Shown here piece by piece: positions 1 through 11,487 of a stretch of DNA of 64,000 bases. Position 1 is the stretch's first letter; every line of letters begins with the position of its first letter. The notes below the pieces were generated by a model, which saw only the letters and a program-made list of their open reading frames with translations, searched no databases and was not told where the DNA came from. The stretch lies in the NCBI GenBank assembly GCA_964035575.1, contig OZ037839.1, forward strand, positions 1,439,220-1,503,219, given 5' to 3'. The DNA is from Rhynchopus sp. YZ270_cl-10 (Eukaryota > Euglenozoa > Diplonemea > Diplonemida > Diplonemidae). A program made the translations under genes and the position numbers.

Positions 1-5
1 GGAAG

Positions 6-308
6 ATGTCTTTCACAACAAATATCCTGTACCCAGGTACCCAAATTCCCAAACCCACGCAGTGGCACATGACCGCAAGTGTGAGTGACCCACACATGAG
101 GGAATGCGACACTACGCAAAATTTACCACCAGACCCTGTCTTCGTGCACCTGAAGTACAACGCCGCAGACAGGCCAAACATGCGTTGGACTCAGAGGAAT
201 GCCCGCTGTGCAGGTATCAAACATGAGAACCAACTCCCAGCAACAAGGGGCGCCTTTTGGCGGGCGTTGTTGAGGGTGTTTGGGGTGCAAAGTTTTCCAC
301 AATTTTGA
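6..308 (+). CDS. Unrecognised 100-aa open frame at the window edge
   Basis: The first ~540 bases are less homopolymer-rich than what follows and hold a 100-residue open frame, followed by a second overlapping frame (257-505). Neither resembles a family I know. The composition hints at a gene fragment or the decayed end of a gene or transposon entering from the left. The start at 6 is only the first ATG in the window and may not be the true start. Low confidence that it is coding. Confidence 0.2.
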   Translation: MSFTTNILYPGTQIPKPTQWHMTASVSDPHMRECDTTQNLPPDPVFVHLKYNAADRPNMRWTQRNARCAGIKHENQLPATRGAFWRALLRVFGVQSFPQF

Positions 309-1024
309 TGCGCGGGTACAGAAGTGTTGTCTTGTTCTTTCATCTCTGGGAATGTAAATGTCAATCGCGTTTAACTACCACGAGGGCTTGTTCAGTGAAC
401 CCACAAGGGGTCGAAGGGGGTTGGTTATCCCATATCTATCAAAGGTTGTGTCGACCAGGCGAATCCACTATGTTACGCTGTACGTTGTTAAATCCGAAGA
501 AATAACGCTTTAGCAGCCGCAGGAAGTAAGTAGTGCCTCACGCTACACAAACCACCACCCACAATTGACTTAGATGTTATAACAAAGAGAATTCAGAACA
601 AAACAACACCCTGCCCCATACACACTAAATTGTCATGCTTCAAGAGCATGCCTGGGCCAAAATTACTATGACGAAAAGGCAACAAGACCACCCACAAGGA
701 GTGTGAAATGTGCGCTGGTTTTTTGGGGGAACGCAATATTTTCTTGTGTCTAGTCCTCCACAAGCAGAGGACAGACTTTCCGGAAGGTTTCCAAAGTCGA
801 ATTTCTTGCACTAGCTATGCTCCCTGGGTTAAATGGCAATAGCAGTGACTGACTTCTGAGAAAAATCGGGTGTGCGAAACCCAATTTCCATTTTTTGTGT
901 ATAGTCCTGTAGGGGTGGGTGTGTGTGTGGGTAGGTGGGTAGGTGGGTGGGTGTACTCTAAACTGTTTTCCACTATGGGTAGGGATTTGTGTACGACCTA
1001 GTGTATACCGGGATTGTACATAAA

Positions 1025-1149
1025 TTGTATAGATCTGACTATAAAAAAAGTTGGGATTGTACATCAAATAGTCAGATCTATACAATTTCTATACAATTGT
1101 ATGTACAATTGACAATTGTATATACAATGAGTGTATAGATCTGACTATA
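1025..1149. repeat. Inverted and direct copies of an 18-bp motif
   Basis: The motif TTGTATAGATCTGACTAT (1025-1042) occurs inverted at 1068-1085 and direct again, slightly shortened, at 1133-1149. The first two copies could form a cruciform or RNA hairpin. The stretch between is full of TACAATTG palindromes. No gene is attached. Confidence 0.75.
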
Positions 1150-1649
1150 ACCCTGTGTATATGTGTATACATTTGACTTTCACCCTCTTTTTTATATTAG
1201 CGAAAACCTACACAAAGGTACATTTTTTTTTTTTGTTCTGTTCTGTTCTGTTTAGTGATGTGTCTGTGAAACACATTCATCCGTTTTTCTTCTTTTCTTT
1301 GTAAGGTGTTTATGAGCGAGGCTTTCATCTGACAGTTGGACAAAGTAATATTGACGACCAAAAAAAGTTGCCTATTGCAAGAAAACCCCAAATCCGCCAA
1401 TATTTTTTGGTCTTCAAGTTTCTTGCCCAACTGTAGCTACTATCTCTTTGGGCATGAGTGGTCTGATCGCCCGCATAGTATACGTAAATACTTTCTGAAG
1501 ACTTTCTAAAAAAGCTTGCGCTCCGATCACACCAGTTCACACTTTTTTCAGCTGTTCTCTTTCCTCAAACCCGCAAACTAGAAAATTTGGAACTTAGACT
1601 GTGTTGACAGCGGTTACTGTGTGTATGTGTTTGCTAGCGGGTGTGGGTT

Positions 1650-2560
1650 ATTCTATAGTAGTCCACTGTGTGTGTTGTTTGAAAGCAGTGGGTGGTTCTT
1701 AAGAGGGGAACATTGCCCAAGATATGTGTGTTTAAACATCCATGTTTGGAGTGCTCCCTAGGTGCGGAATATGGCCCAAATGGGCATGTGACACAGTGTG
1801 TTGAAAGCAAAGTAGTACGTAGTAGGTAGTGCCTCAAAGTGGAAGACATGGCCCCAGTTGTGTGTGTGTTTTGATAACTAATAGGGGGGTAATTCTTGCG
1901 CAGGATAGGGCCTCAATGTGTGTGTGTTTAACATTAGTGTCTGGGTAATTCCAACAGATGCGGAATATGCCCAATGTGTGTCCCTGCGCAAAAGAGAGGC
2001 ACGTTCATCTTTTTGGCTTTCTTTTTTATTAATCTTGATGTGTGTGTACGTTGATGCGTCTTACAATCGTTGTTTTTCTTAACCCCGCCTTTTTTTGCAT
2101 TAAAGTCAATATTATTGTGCCTACATCGTAGGTCACAGTAGATTAAAATAACTCCGACATGTCTTGTAAATATCCTAGTCTTCAGATGACATAGGAAGAG
2201 AACCCGCTTCTTGACGAATCGTTAATACAACAAAGGGAAAATCACGAAAAAAGGAGTGCTATTTTGCGTGGTGGCTGACCCCGTTTTTTTTTTCTCCAGA
2301 TTTTCAAAGTAATGGGAAGCACAGGCTAAGGTTCGTCTTATAAGCTTTTCTTGTGCTCTCATCCTGGACATCGGTCGGTAAACGAAACAACTTCTTTTTT
2401 TGTTTTTTTTTTTTTGTTTTTAAATTGGGTGCATTTGAAAGCAGTGTTGTGTAGTTCCGAAGAGTGAAGTTTTGCCCATTGTGTGCGTTTGATAACTTGA
2501 TAGGGGCAATTCTTGCGCAGAATATGGCCACTATGTGTGTGTGTGTGTGTGCACGTGTGT
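1650..2560. repeat. Degenerate GT-rich minisatellite-like repeats
   Basis: Several imperfect copies of a ~60-bp unit containing CAATTCTTGCGCAG, GAATATGGCC and a run of TGTGTGTG alternate here (for example near 1760, 1890, 1965 and 2500). They are too diverged for a clean consensus by eye. No coding potential. Confidence 0.5.
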
Positions 2561-3793
2561 GTGTTTTTGAAAACTTAATGGCACCCTATTGCGTGCTGAC
2601 AACAGACCAAGGGACATAACGCTTCACGAGAGGTGACTATGCACATGGGGCTTAGGTTCACCTCTGCAACCTTTCTTTTCTTTTCTTTTCTTAGAATTCT
2701 ACAAAAAATAAAATAAATAAATCAAAGTTTCTTGATCCCCTTCTTTTCAACCTATATGAAAAATACCCTCCCCCTTTTCCTTCTGTATACTACTTTGGGA
2801 TACTCTTGTTGTGCTTTTTGTTTATTTTGTTATTTTCCTTTTCTTTGTAATTTTATTCTCCTGGTACGGGTCATCTGGGCAAGCGTCGCTCAACCAATGA
2901 TACGTGGACGCCGTTTTTTATTACGCCAGATACAAGTTAGAATATCACGTTTTCGTTTTCTTTTCAGCTGATTTTCCTTTTCTAGTGTTTGTCGACCAGT
3001 GGTTGTTTCTCGGTAACTGATCATTATTTGAATTCACCACGACTCTTTGGTCCCTGTTCATGTCGGTTCTTGGTCCTTGTACTTTTTAGGGCTGCGTGCT
3101 TTATATACTACTTATATGTAGTTATGTATTTTCCAAGTGGACCCGACTACCCGATGTTTTACATCATTTTCTTTTACTTTTAATCCTACCTTTTAGCGAA
3201 AAACACTCCCACCCTCCCCAATACAGAAATCTGTTTTTGTCCCCAGACTGCCCCCCTGTTTTGGATACGGAGTGCCTTTTGTTTTAAATAAAAAGTAATT
3301 TATTGCTTTTATCTATTCAAAAAAAAATATTTATTTATCAAAAACCCCCTTTTCCTTCTCTGGTGCCTGCTGTCCGTGGAGGTGTCCGTCATTTCAGTTG
3401 GTTTTTTTCTTGCATTTTTTTTCGTGCTTTCATCCAGATGGCTGGCATCGTACGTGGGTCAGTCGGAGGTGCCTGCATTAATAACTACAGTTTTTTTTCT
3501 AAGTAAGAGAAACCCGAACGGAGTGGGAACGTTAGTGAGAGCGATAGTGGGAACGCAACGAGCTTTTTTTCATAATGTTTTATTCTTCCCCACAAAATAT
3601 CACGCGCAGAGAAACACTCGTTTTTTTTTTTCCACACAGCGCGTCCGTTGGTTGTATTAGTGTAGCCACCCTTGAGTGTGATCCACTTTATTTCTTCTTT
3701 TTTTTCTTTTGTTATGATACACCCAACACCGGACACAGGCTCCTTAAGACAGAAACCTTAGATAGATTGGTGTTTATTGTTGAAATGTTAGTA

Positions 3794-3893
3794 CCGTATT
3801 CGTAAAAATTATCGACCGTAATAATGTTCGACCTTTTCAGAATTTTTCTGGAAGTTCAACCTTTTTTACGGCCAAACATTTTTACGAATACGG
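3794..3893. repeat. 100-bp foldback element
   Basis: Ends are inverted copies: CCGTATTCGTAAAAA at the left and TTTTTACGAATACGG at the right, with further inner complementarity (TTCGACC and its near-complement). A small MITE-like foldback; no clear target duplication. Confidence 0.6.
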
Positions 3894-5227
3894 AAATATA
3901 ATCTTGTTCACATTCTTCATGTTGTATTGACGTGAACAACGCAGACGCATCAATGGAACAATGATTATCATGTGACCCAATAGACACCTAAGCACCCGAG
4001 ACATAGACGACTTATCAACCCTTTCTTTGCAAGGGGTGCGATCAACGAAAAAAAAAGAAGAAAAAAAAAAAAAAAAAAAACAGCAATTTCTGATTTCGTT
4101 TCTTTCTTTATTAGAGTAGCTTAAAACTCAGATGTCAGTTTATATTTTGCCTTGCATTCATAGGGCTGGCATCGTACAGGTCAAGTCGGAGGTGCCACCC
4201 TATCAATAGATACTGTTTCGCAGGGCGGGTCCAACAAAAATACATGGAGTAAACGCTTGAGTAGGTGGTTAGGTGAGAGGACATATCAGGGGTCCTAAGA
4301 GTGGTAACTTTTACCACTTCTGAAGTGACCTTTTTTTATTTTATTTTTTGAAATCCGAAGGTCGCTTCGAAGTGACCTTCGAAAAGTGCCCTGGTGAGAA
4401 GACATAACATCTATGTCTTGTGCCAATGTTATACACAGCAAGACCCCTGACTATATGGGTTCGTCCCAGCCTGGAGTCATCACGCTTGCGTAAGCTCCTT
4501 AAAGGGCAAAACAGTCGGGAAGACACGGTGGTGAAAACATGGTAGTTTTGTTTTGTTTTTTTTTGTTCCATGCCTGTATTTGCGAGGTCCAGGTTCATCT
4601 TATAAAGCCTTAATTTTAAACATCTCCCTCTCTAACAGAATAGGAACATAAAACGGAACCAGGTCAGGGCTGGTGGTTTTTCTCTTTTTTTTTGTTGCAC
4701 AAAAGAAAAACCATGTAGTGCTGGGCGATACAATTGAACTCTTTTAGATTGTGTGCATTCATTGTTCAAGTTTTGCATTTTTAGTGTTATTTTTGCAAAG
4801 CATTGCAAAAAGGAAATAGAATCGACAGAAGGTGCGTGCCTGCAAATTGTCTTTCATTCGGTGTTATTTTATCACACTCACTCACAGCGAAGAAAAAGAA
4901 AAAGAAAAAAAAAGTAGAGGTAAAAAGGGTTTTCATAAAGCTGCTCAAGGGTTCAGGACGACTGACGTCTATACCTTCCGTAGTACAAAAGGCTTTCTGC
5001 CAACAATGAGTACCTATTAGCCCCAAGTGGGTTCTTAGGCGATTGTCGACACAGCAAAAAACACAACAAATTTGCCGCCCGATGGGATCTGTGTTCGGGG
5101 GTAGTTCCCAATAAAAAATGGACATGGTATTTCTCCTTTTTTTTTGCAAAATGAATTATCTTGATCTTGATCACTTTTTGTTTCCTCAGAGAAGAAAGGC
5201 ACGGCTGCACTGGACGCTTTGGCTTAA

Positions 5228-5290
5228 AACAACAGCACAACACAACACAGCAACACAACAAAAGATATTCTGTGGACACAACAAAAGACA
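5228..5290 (+). promoter_or_regulatory. AC-rich 5' leader shared with the second paralog
   Basis: The bases before the start (repeated ACAACAC and AGCAACACAAC, then a stretch containing GATATTCTGTGGACAC) are virtually identical to 19380-19442, while sequence further upstream is unrelated. This marks the left border of the duplicated unit and probably the 5' untranslated leader. A pyrimidine tract ending in TTTCCTCAG at 5181-5189 is a candidate splice acceptor for this copy only. Confidence 0.6.
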
Positions 5291-8200
5291 ATGCTGCGCG
5301 CATGCTTGGCAGCGCTGCTGTGTGTAAGCACGGAGGCACACATCATGACGGTGTGCTCTTCACAGTCAGAGGCGCAGCCTGGCTTCGTCACCCTCTGGTT
5401 TGCAACGTATCACTCCTACACTGAGACGGACAGGACATCTGTGCTCAAGGTTGTGGACCCAGAGAGTGGTAAGCACTACAGCACAACCGACTTCCAGTCC
5501 TGCAGGGCGACGAACAACAACAGAAACGTGGACGACATTGCGGACGTCTTGCAAAGCTCCTGCAGTCACATCTCCCTGTATCTGGACGGCGCATATCGCC
5601 AGGCCTTCCCTCACAACAGCAGCGTGGCCTGCTACCAATCAGGCACAACTGCCCGTCTCGGTGAGATTAGGGCCGGCGACGATTCTCTTGAAGTGTGTTA
5701 CTCCGGAAGCACTTTCAACTCGTGGCATGCTGCAATTGTGAAGGCAGACAGCTTCGATGAGCACGAGGTGTGGATTGACGGCAGTCCCAGCAACGGCGCA
5801 GCACCACTCGCTGCGACGTGGAACTCACACGAATCACACATGCCGTGTACGATGTCTAGCTCAGTGCACTGGATCCTGCCCTTCCCAGACCTGACCACAC
5901 GTTGCTCGTCGCCTCCTGCACACCTGCTTGACCACGTGCTGCCGGGTTACGATTGTAGTAATTATTACGCCGGACAAATCTGTTCTGTGGAGTGCGAGCC
6001 TGGGTACGCAACACAGGGAGTTCTGCAGTGTGAAAACACGAACAGCACGAACGACACAGGAGTGGGCGAGTGGTCGTCGTCGTTTGCTTGTGTGTCGTAC
6101 GCTTCTGACGCGCCGCCCACACGTGCACCTGGTGTGAAATTCATCTGTGAGGAGCACAACGACCTGGGGGACACTGAGACTGGGAACGTGACCTTTCAGA
6201 ACTACGACAACCACCACACGGAGTGCTGGCACATTGAGTGTGACAAGGATGTTGTCATCTCGTTCTCAAACCTGCAGCTGTACTCTGGAACCTACCTGTA
6301 CCTGTACAGCTCAGGGAACAATACTGGAAATGGAACAGACTTCGCCTTGGAGAAAAGATTTGCCTCATGGGACAGTGCCATGGATGTTGTGTTGAGTGGT
6401 TCTGCGTTTGTGCAGTTTCAAAGCAACTACGACGCCGGATGGTCAAGACTTTCCTTCAACTACGTGTGCGTAGACGCGACCACTCCAGCACCACCCACAG
6501 ATGTGCCGCCCACACGTGCACCTGGTGTGAACTACCCCTGCGAAGAGCACAACGACCTGGGGGACAATGAGACTGGGAACGTGAGCTTTCAGAACTACTA
6601 CTACCGTACGGAGTGCTGGCACATTGAGTGTGACAAGGATGTTGTCATCTCGTTCTCCACCATGCAGCTGTCTTACCAAGCCACCCTGACCCTGTACACA
6701 GGGGACGATTCTGGAAATGAAACAGACTTCACCTTGGAGAAGAGCTTCAGTTCATACGACTATAGTACCGCGGATGTTGTGCTAAACGGTTCTGCGTTTG
6801 TGCAGTTTAGAAGTGTTAGCTACTGGGGGTGGTCAAGACTTGAGTTCAACTACATCTGCGTGGATGCGACCACTCCAGCACCACCCACAGATGTGCCGGA
6901 TACACGTGCACCTGGTGTGATCTACTTCTGTGAGGAGCACAACGACCTGGGGAACAATGAGACTGGGCACGTGAGCTTTCAGAACTACGACAGGTACCAC
7001 ACGGAGTGCTGGCACATTGAGTGTGACAAGGATGTTGTCATCTCGTTCTCCACCATGCAGCTGTACACCTATTCCTACCTGTACCTGTACACAGGAAGTG
7101 AGTCCGAGAACGGCACAGACTTCGACTTGCAGCATTCGTACCGGTACAATGCGGGCGGCCCAGCTAACGATATTGTACTTCACGGTTCTGCATTTTTGCA
7201 GTTCAGAAGCGGTTACTACAGCGGGTGGTCAAGACTTGAGTTCGACTACGTGTGTGTGGATGCGACGAGTCCAGCACCACCCACAGATGTGCCGAACACA
7301 CGTGCACCTGGTGTGAACTACGTCTGTGAGGACCACAACGACCTGGGGGACGCTGAGACTGGGAACGTGAGCTTTCAGAACTACGAGAGGTACCACACGG
7401 AGTGCTGGCACATTGAGTGTGACAGGGATGTTGTCATCTCGTTCTCAAACCTGCAGCTGTACTACTATTCCTACCTGTACCTGTATACAGGAAGTGAGTC
7501 CGAGAACGGCACAGACTTCGACCAGCAGCGCTTGTACCGGTACGGTCAGGGCACCCCAGATTACGATATTGTACTGCACGGTTCTGCGTTTGTGCAATTC
7601 AGAAGCACTTACTACAACGGTTGGTCAAGACTTTCCTTCAACTACGTGTGTGTGGACGCGACCACTGAGGCACCACCCACAGATGCGCCGACTACACGTG
7701 CACCTGGTGTGCAGCACGTCTGTGAGGACCACAACGACCGGACAGGCACTGGGTACGAGAACCTCGAGAACACTAGAAGCTATTACACGCATTGCTGGCA
7801 CATTGAGTGTGATTACGACGTTGTGCTCAAGTTCTCTGACCTTGAGCTGTACTACTATTCCTACGTGTCTATCTACAGCTCAGAGTACGGGAGTGGGAAC
7901 GACACAGACTTCAACTTGGAGCATGAGTGGTCCTCGCGTACCTCCGGCGTAGAAGGCGTGGAGATTGTGGTGCGTGGTTCTGCGTTTGTGCAGTTCAGAA
8001 GCACTTACTACAACGGGAGGTCGTACCTTGCCTTCCAGTACGAATGCAGAGCGCCGACACCTCCTCCACAGCCGCATTGTGGGGTGGCTGACACAGTGCC
8101 ACAACGTTGCGGGCGCGGGACGTCGCGTGCGTGTGCATTTGAGGTGAGACACCCTGCAGGACTGCTGTCGGTGGCGTTCTCGTGGGACGGACGTCGTGTG

Positions 8201-9049
8201 GCGACAGGGTCAGCAGACCGTTTTGTGCGTGTGTTTGACGCACGCACGGGTGTGCGGGTGGGACAGCTGGGCTGTGCAGACGGCTTCAGGGTGCACGACA
8301 TTGCGTTCTCGCCAGACAACAACCTGGTGGCGCTTGCTGGGGAGGGCGGGCGTGTGGTTGTGTGCGACGCTGCGACAGGTGTGCTGGAGGCAACCCTGGT
8401 GGACATGTCTGCATCTGAGAGCACACCTGTGCGCCGTGTGGAGTTCACGAAGGACGGGCGCTACGTGGTGAGCGGGGGTGGACATGATGCACGCACACGT
8501 GTGTTCGACATGCACTCATCGGACAGGGCGAAGGCGTCGTCTGTGATCAACCACCATGCACGCAACGTGGGGTTCTCTGTGGACGGTGCACACCTTGCGA
8601 CAGTGCGCGGGTCTGAGGTGGACGAGGTGACGACTGTGTGGAGGCTGGATGGGGTGGCGTCTGCTGTTGAGCTTCCCTCTGTGAGTGCACGTGTGACGGC
8701 ACTGTCCTTCTCGTCCTTTGGTGGGAACGCGCTCCTGCGTGGGATGAGCGACGGGACGATCCTTGTGTCGCAGCTGCCCGGAAGCTCGATTGGTGACGGC
8801 AGTGCTGTGGACGGTGTGTCTCTGAGGATGCTGTCGGGAGCTGTGCACGACAGCAAGTTCTCACGCGACGGGAAGATGATTGCTGCTGTGGGCGAGGGTG
8901 AGGTGATGGTGTGGTCGCACGACGGGTCTGTGCTGCACGAGCTGCTGGGACACTCGCAGGCTGTACTGCCACGCCTGGACTTCTCCCCCGATGGCACACG
9001 CCTGGCAACTGTGAGCCGTGACGGCACCCTTGTGGTGTGGAAGCTGTGA
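5291..9049 (+). CDS. Secreted sushi / 5x CUB-like / WD40-propeller protein, short paralog
   Basis: A 1252-aa intronless frame. Residues 1-16 form a signal peptide (hydrophobic core LAALLCV, likely cleaved after STEA). Residues ~17-204 are an unrecognised Cys-rich domain. Residues ~205-267 are a sushi/CCP domain (CSVECEPGY, final EWSSSFACV). Five CUB-like domains start near residues 286, 417, 547, 679 and 811 with a ~131-residue period. Each has CEEHND, ECWHIEC, DVVISF and SAFVQF motifs and four Cys, joined by Thr/Pro linkers (TTPAPPTDVP, TRAPGV). The fifth is divergent (HNDRTGTGYENL). Residues ~950-1252 form seven WD40-like blades (SVAFSWDG at the start, DGTLVVWKL at the end). There is no C-terminal membrane anchor, so secretion is inferred; many N-x-S/T sites agree. 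An extracellular WD40 propeller is unusual. The start is the first ATG after an AC-rich leader and is shared with the paralog at 19443. The function is unknown; adhesion or recognition is a guess. Confidence 0.93.
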   Translation: MLRACLAALLCVSTEAHIMTVCSSQSEAQPGFVTLWFATYHSYTETDRTSVLKVVDPESGKHYSTTDFQSCRATNNNRNVDDIADVLQSSCSHISLYLDGAYRQAFPHNSSVACYQSGTTARLGEIRAGDDSLEVCYSGSTFNSWHAAIVKADSFDEHEVWIDGSPSNGAAPLAATWNSHESHMPCTMSSSVHWILPFPDLTTRCSSPPAHLLDHVLPGYDCSNYYAGQICSVECEPGYATQGVLQCENTNSTNDTGVGEWSSSFACVSYASDAPPTRAPGVKFICEEHNDLGDTETGNVTFQNYDNHHTECWHIECDKDVVISFSNLQLYSGTYLYLYSSGNNTGNGTDFALEKRFASWDSAMDVVLSGSAFVQFQSNYDAGWSRLSFNYVCVDATTPAPPTDVPPTRAPGVNYPCEEHNDLGDNETGNVSFQNYYYRTECWHIECDKDVVISFSTMQLSYQATLTLYTGDDSGNETDFTLEKSFSSYDYSTADVVLNGSAFVQFRSVSYWGWSRLEFNYICVDATTPAPPTDVPDTRAPGVIYFCEEHNDLGNNETGHVSFQNYDRYHTECWHIECDKDVVISFSTMQLYTYSYLYLYTGSESENGTDFDLQHSYRYNAGGPANDIVLHGSAFLQFRSGYYSGWSRLEFDYVCVDATSPAPPTDVPNTRAPGVNYVCEDHNDLGDAETGNVSFQNYERYHTECWHIECDRDVVISFSNLQLYYYSYLYLYTGSESENGTDFDQQRLYRYGQGTPDYDIVLHGSAFVQFRSTYYNGWSRLSFNYVCVDATTEAPPTDAPTTRAPGVQHVCEDHNDRTGTGYENLENTRSYYTHCWHIECDYDVVLKFSDLELYYYSYVSIYSSEYGSGNDTDFNLEHEWSSRTSGVEGVEIVVRGSAFVQFRSTYYNGRSYLAFQYECRAPTPPPQPHCGVADTVPQRCGRGTSRACAFEVRHPAGLLSVAFSWDGRRVATGSADRFVRVFDARTGVRVGQLGCADGFRVHDIAFSPDNNLVALAGEGGRVVVCDAATGVLEATLVDMSASESTPVRRVEFTKDGRYVVSGGGHDARTRVFDMHSSDRAKASSVINHHARNVGFSVDGAHLATVRGSEVDEVTTVWRLDGVASAVELPSVSARVTALSFSSFGGNALLRGMSDGTILVSQLPGSSIGDGSAVDGVSLRMLSGAVHDSKFSRDGKMIAAVGEGEVMVWSHDGSVLHELLGHSQAVLPRLDFSPDGTRLATVSRDGTLVVWKL

Positions 9050-9928
9050 GCATGCATGCTGCGTGATAGGTGCTTCGTTTCCTCTTGGGGGCAGATTACA
9101 TTACTTATCATCCTGTAGTCAGTTTCTATTTCCAACCAACTATTTGCGTACCATTACCCTTTGCATAAGAATGTCGGACATGAAAGGTCCCTATTCAGCC
9201 CCAACATTTCCCAAATAGTCCCAACTTTTTTCCGGTTTCCGAGCTTTTTAATGTTTCCGAGCACTTGGGGGGGTTTTTTGCGTTCCCCCTCCCCACACGT
9301 AGAAACCTCTTTTGTCCCCAGTCATCCCCAGTTTTGGACCTAAAGTGTTCCTTTGTTTTAAAAAGAAATTGGTTTTTACTTATTTCTAGAATAACCCCCC
9401 CCTCTCGCGGGACAATGTTTTATTTTATTGTGGGGGTGGGGGATTTAAATAAAATACTCAAGATACTGCTGTACACCCTACACTCTCTCGAACAGAAAAT
9501 AGCAAACCACACCACGCTTTGTCAGGCTTCGTTGTATCTGAGGCAACGGCACTCACACGGTATCTCCGCTCAAAGTATAGTTTCTTGGATAGCGGAAACG
9601 AAAAAAAAAGAATTATCGTTGGGGAAAAAAAAATGTGCTTTCCCTATGGTACCTCAGTATCTGCAGAGTCACGACAGCCCCCCCCAGAGTTTTTTTTTTA
9701 GGGGGGGTTTCACCCCCTCTCACGATTTTTTTTTTTTTGAGTTTTTTGGGGAGGTGAGCAATGCTTGCGACCGGCCTGGGTGATTCAAGGAGCAAGCTCG
9801 ATGTCGGGTGTCGAGCGCCGATGGAGGACGGAGTTAGAGGGTGGACGTGTTTTCCAAAGACTATAAAATACAAGTGTTTTCTAGCATTTGACGGACGGTG
9901 CTCGCAGAACCCAATGAGGAATGAGAAA

Positions 9929-10190
9929 AAGGATGTGGCGAAATAATAAAAGTAGCGTACCATGCGCCTGCGGCGCAAATTAGCACCCCACTCTTCCCAT
10001 GATATGGTACTGGTTGCTGACTTGTTTCTTATATTATCTTCTATCTGGTCCCTTTACCTTACACTCATTTTGACCAAAACCAAGAACTTTCCCATTTCGT
10101 CAAATTGACCCCACCACAGCGCGGATGGATTCCAAAACCCCCACAAACTACCAGGGTTTTCGCGCGCGAAGCGCGCGAAATTTATTTTGA
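9929..10190 (+). repeat. Remnant of a hAT-type MITE (CGCCTGCGGCGC module)
   Basis: Positions 9945-9975 carry GTAGCGTACCATGCGCCTGC, the internal module found in the intact MITEs at 17660, 26581 and 53606 (the last inverted). A GC-rich stem-loop CGCGCGCGAAGCGCGCG near 10155 matches one in the 26581 element. I could not find paired CAGGG ends or a target duplication, so this looks like a truncated copy. Confidence 0.5.
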
Positions 10191-10442
10191 CCAAACATTT
10201 CACCCCCCCCCTAAGCTCAAAAAAACCGGTCCCTGAAAAAACCTCTGCCCCCGTAAAAAAAAAAACCTACGGGAAAACCCCCCCCCCAAGTATATCACTC
10301 TTTATCAAAACAAAGCAAAAATCCACATACACACCCCAAAAGGGTACCGACCGCGTATTATGGTAGGCTAATTAAAGTCTGCACCGTCAAATGAATTTCA
10401 CCTTGAAACAACCAAAAATTTAAAAAGAAGAAAAAAAAATGT

Positions 10443-10490
10443 ATGGTGGAGTTCATCCTCGGGTGTCTACACTAATACAACCAAGTTTTC
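10443..10490 (+). repeat. Family A short repeat with A tail
   Basis: The ~47-bp unit reads (TA)GTGGAGTTCATCCTC, GGGTGTCTACACTAATAC, AACCAAGTTTTC and then runs into A10. At least eight good copies exist here, all on the + strand and all ending in A runs: 10443, 18347, 28004, 40601, 46908, 53244, 56828 and 60831. The unit can fold (TAGTG with CACTA; CATC with GGTG around CTCG). It resembles a tiny SINE, but no polymerase III boxes are evident. Confidence 0.8.
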
Positions 10491-10909
10491 AAAAAAAAAA
10501 ACCAAAATAAAAAAAAAATCAGTGAAAGGGGGGTATGTAATTTGACCGGTTCTGACCGGTCACTTAATCAGTGTGTTGTCAAAAATTCCCGAAAAAATCG
10601 GGTATTTTTGTGTACAAATAGTACCCGGTCAAAATAGGGTATGTAATTTGACCGGCACCCTATTTTGACCGGCTTTTGACCGGGTACTATTAATACCCGA
10701 TTTTTTGGAAAAAACCAAAGGGCCCTTTGGTCGTCGAAATTCCCCAGCCAAAATTGGTCGCAAAATCGGCCGATTTTTCAAAAATCTCAAAAAAAAAAAA
10801 AATCCCAAAATTTTTTTTCACAAGTGTTTTGAGGCCTGCTCACTACACCCTAGGTACCCTTCTGGGACCAAAAAGTCAAAAAAAGCATGAATTGGGCGGT
10901 TTTGAGCAT

Positions 10910-11231
10910 CTACACTGTGGCTAGGGGTATGGGGATAGGTTCGCTGGGATAGCATATTTGGGGATAGCATATGCCATCCCCCAGGGGATAGCATAACCTA
11001 TCCCCGGGGATAGGTTATGCTATCCCCCTGGGATAGGTTATTTCAGGATAACCTATCCCCCTGGGATAGCATTTGACTGTACTTTACTAAGGATCTGCGT
11101 GCTGGGGACACAAAAATTTAGTATCCCCACCCAGGTGCCCATTTGTCACCTTCCCACCCCTTAAAAAAATACAAAATAATGGGGGGATTCGGGTGCCCAA
11201 ATAATCCTATGCACAAAAAATGAAGCGGGGG
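10910..11231. repeat. Left TIR with palindromic sub-repeats
   Basis: Starts CTACACTGTGGC and ends near GCACAAAAAATGAAGCGGGG. It contains repeated GGGATAGCATA / CCTATCCCC palindromes (10940-11075). The right TIR is its reverse complement, at 15252-15574 and continuing at 14470-14501 across the inserted MITE. Confidence 0.85.
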
Positions 11232-11487
11232 GGAAAAGGGATAAATAATTTTATTTCCCCCACCCAACAACAATGATAAAGCGTAACGACAACAAATAAA
11301 AGCAAATAGGAATTTGTGGTTTTTGTGAGGCACTCAACGAAGTGTGCCGGCTCTGTGGAGACACGGAGCCACCAGCACTCCCCAGTCTTTTTTCCGGAAG
11401 TACCTGGAAAACTCGCGGTTGCGACCAGGCAAACGAAAAAATTCAATTACACACCAAATGTGTGCGGGAGAAAATAGAAATGCAAAA

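Larger units (their letters stand above)
541..5228. other. Gene-free region with simple repeats and dispersed modules
   Basis: No convincing coding region. It holds an inverted-repeat cluster (1025-1149), degenerate GT-rich repeats (about 1650-2560), a foldback (3794-3893), two copies of a dispersed module containing GGCATCGTAC (near 3440 and 4159; a third near 56116), a copy of the stem-loop family (2632-2674) and, near 4972-5062, a module ending in GGCGATTGTCGACAC that recurs near 47010, 51211 and 53370. A pyrimidine-rich stretch ending in CAG (5175-5189) lies about 100 bases before the first large gene and could be a splice acceptor. Confidence 0.6.
9090..10527. other. Repeat-rich spacer after the first paralog
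   Basis: Homology to the 3' flank of the second paralog ends about 40 bases after the stop codon. The rest has no gene. A module near 9290-9380 (CCCCAGTTTTGGA, TTTGTTTTAAA) also occurs near 3230-3300 and 54660. A hAT-type remnant (about 9929-10190) and a 47-bp family-A repeat (10443-10490) follow. Confidence 0.6.

Noticed and set aside
5366-9135. Long minus-strand and alternate-frame open frames across the first CUB/WD40 gene
   Set aside because: They mirror the repetitive coding frame on the + strand, recur with each CUB unit and lack their own composition or starts; the second paralog shows the same shadows.
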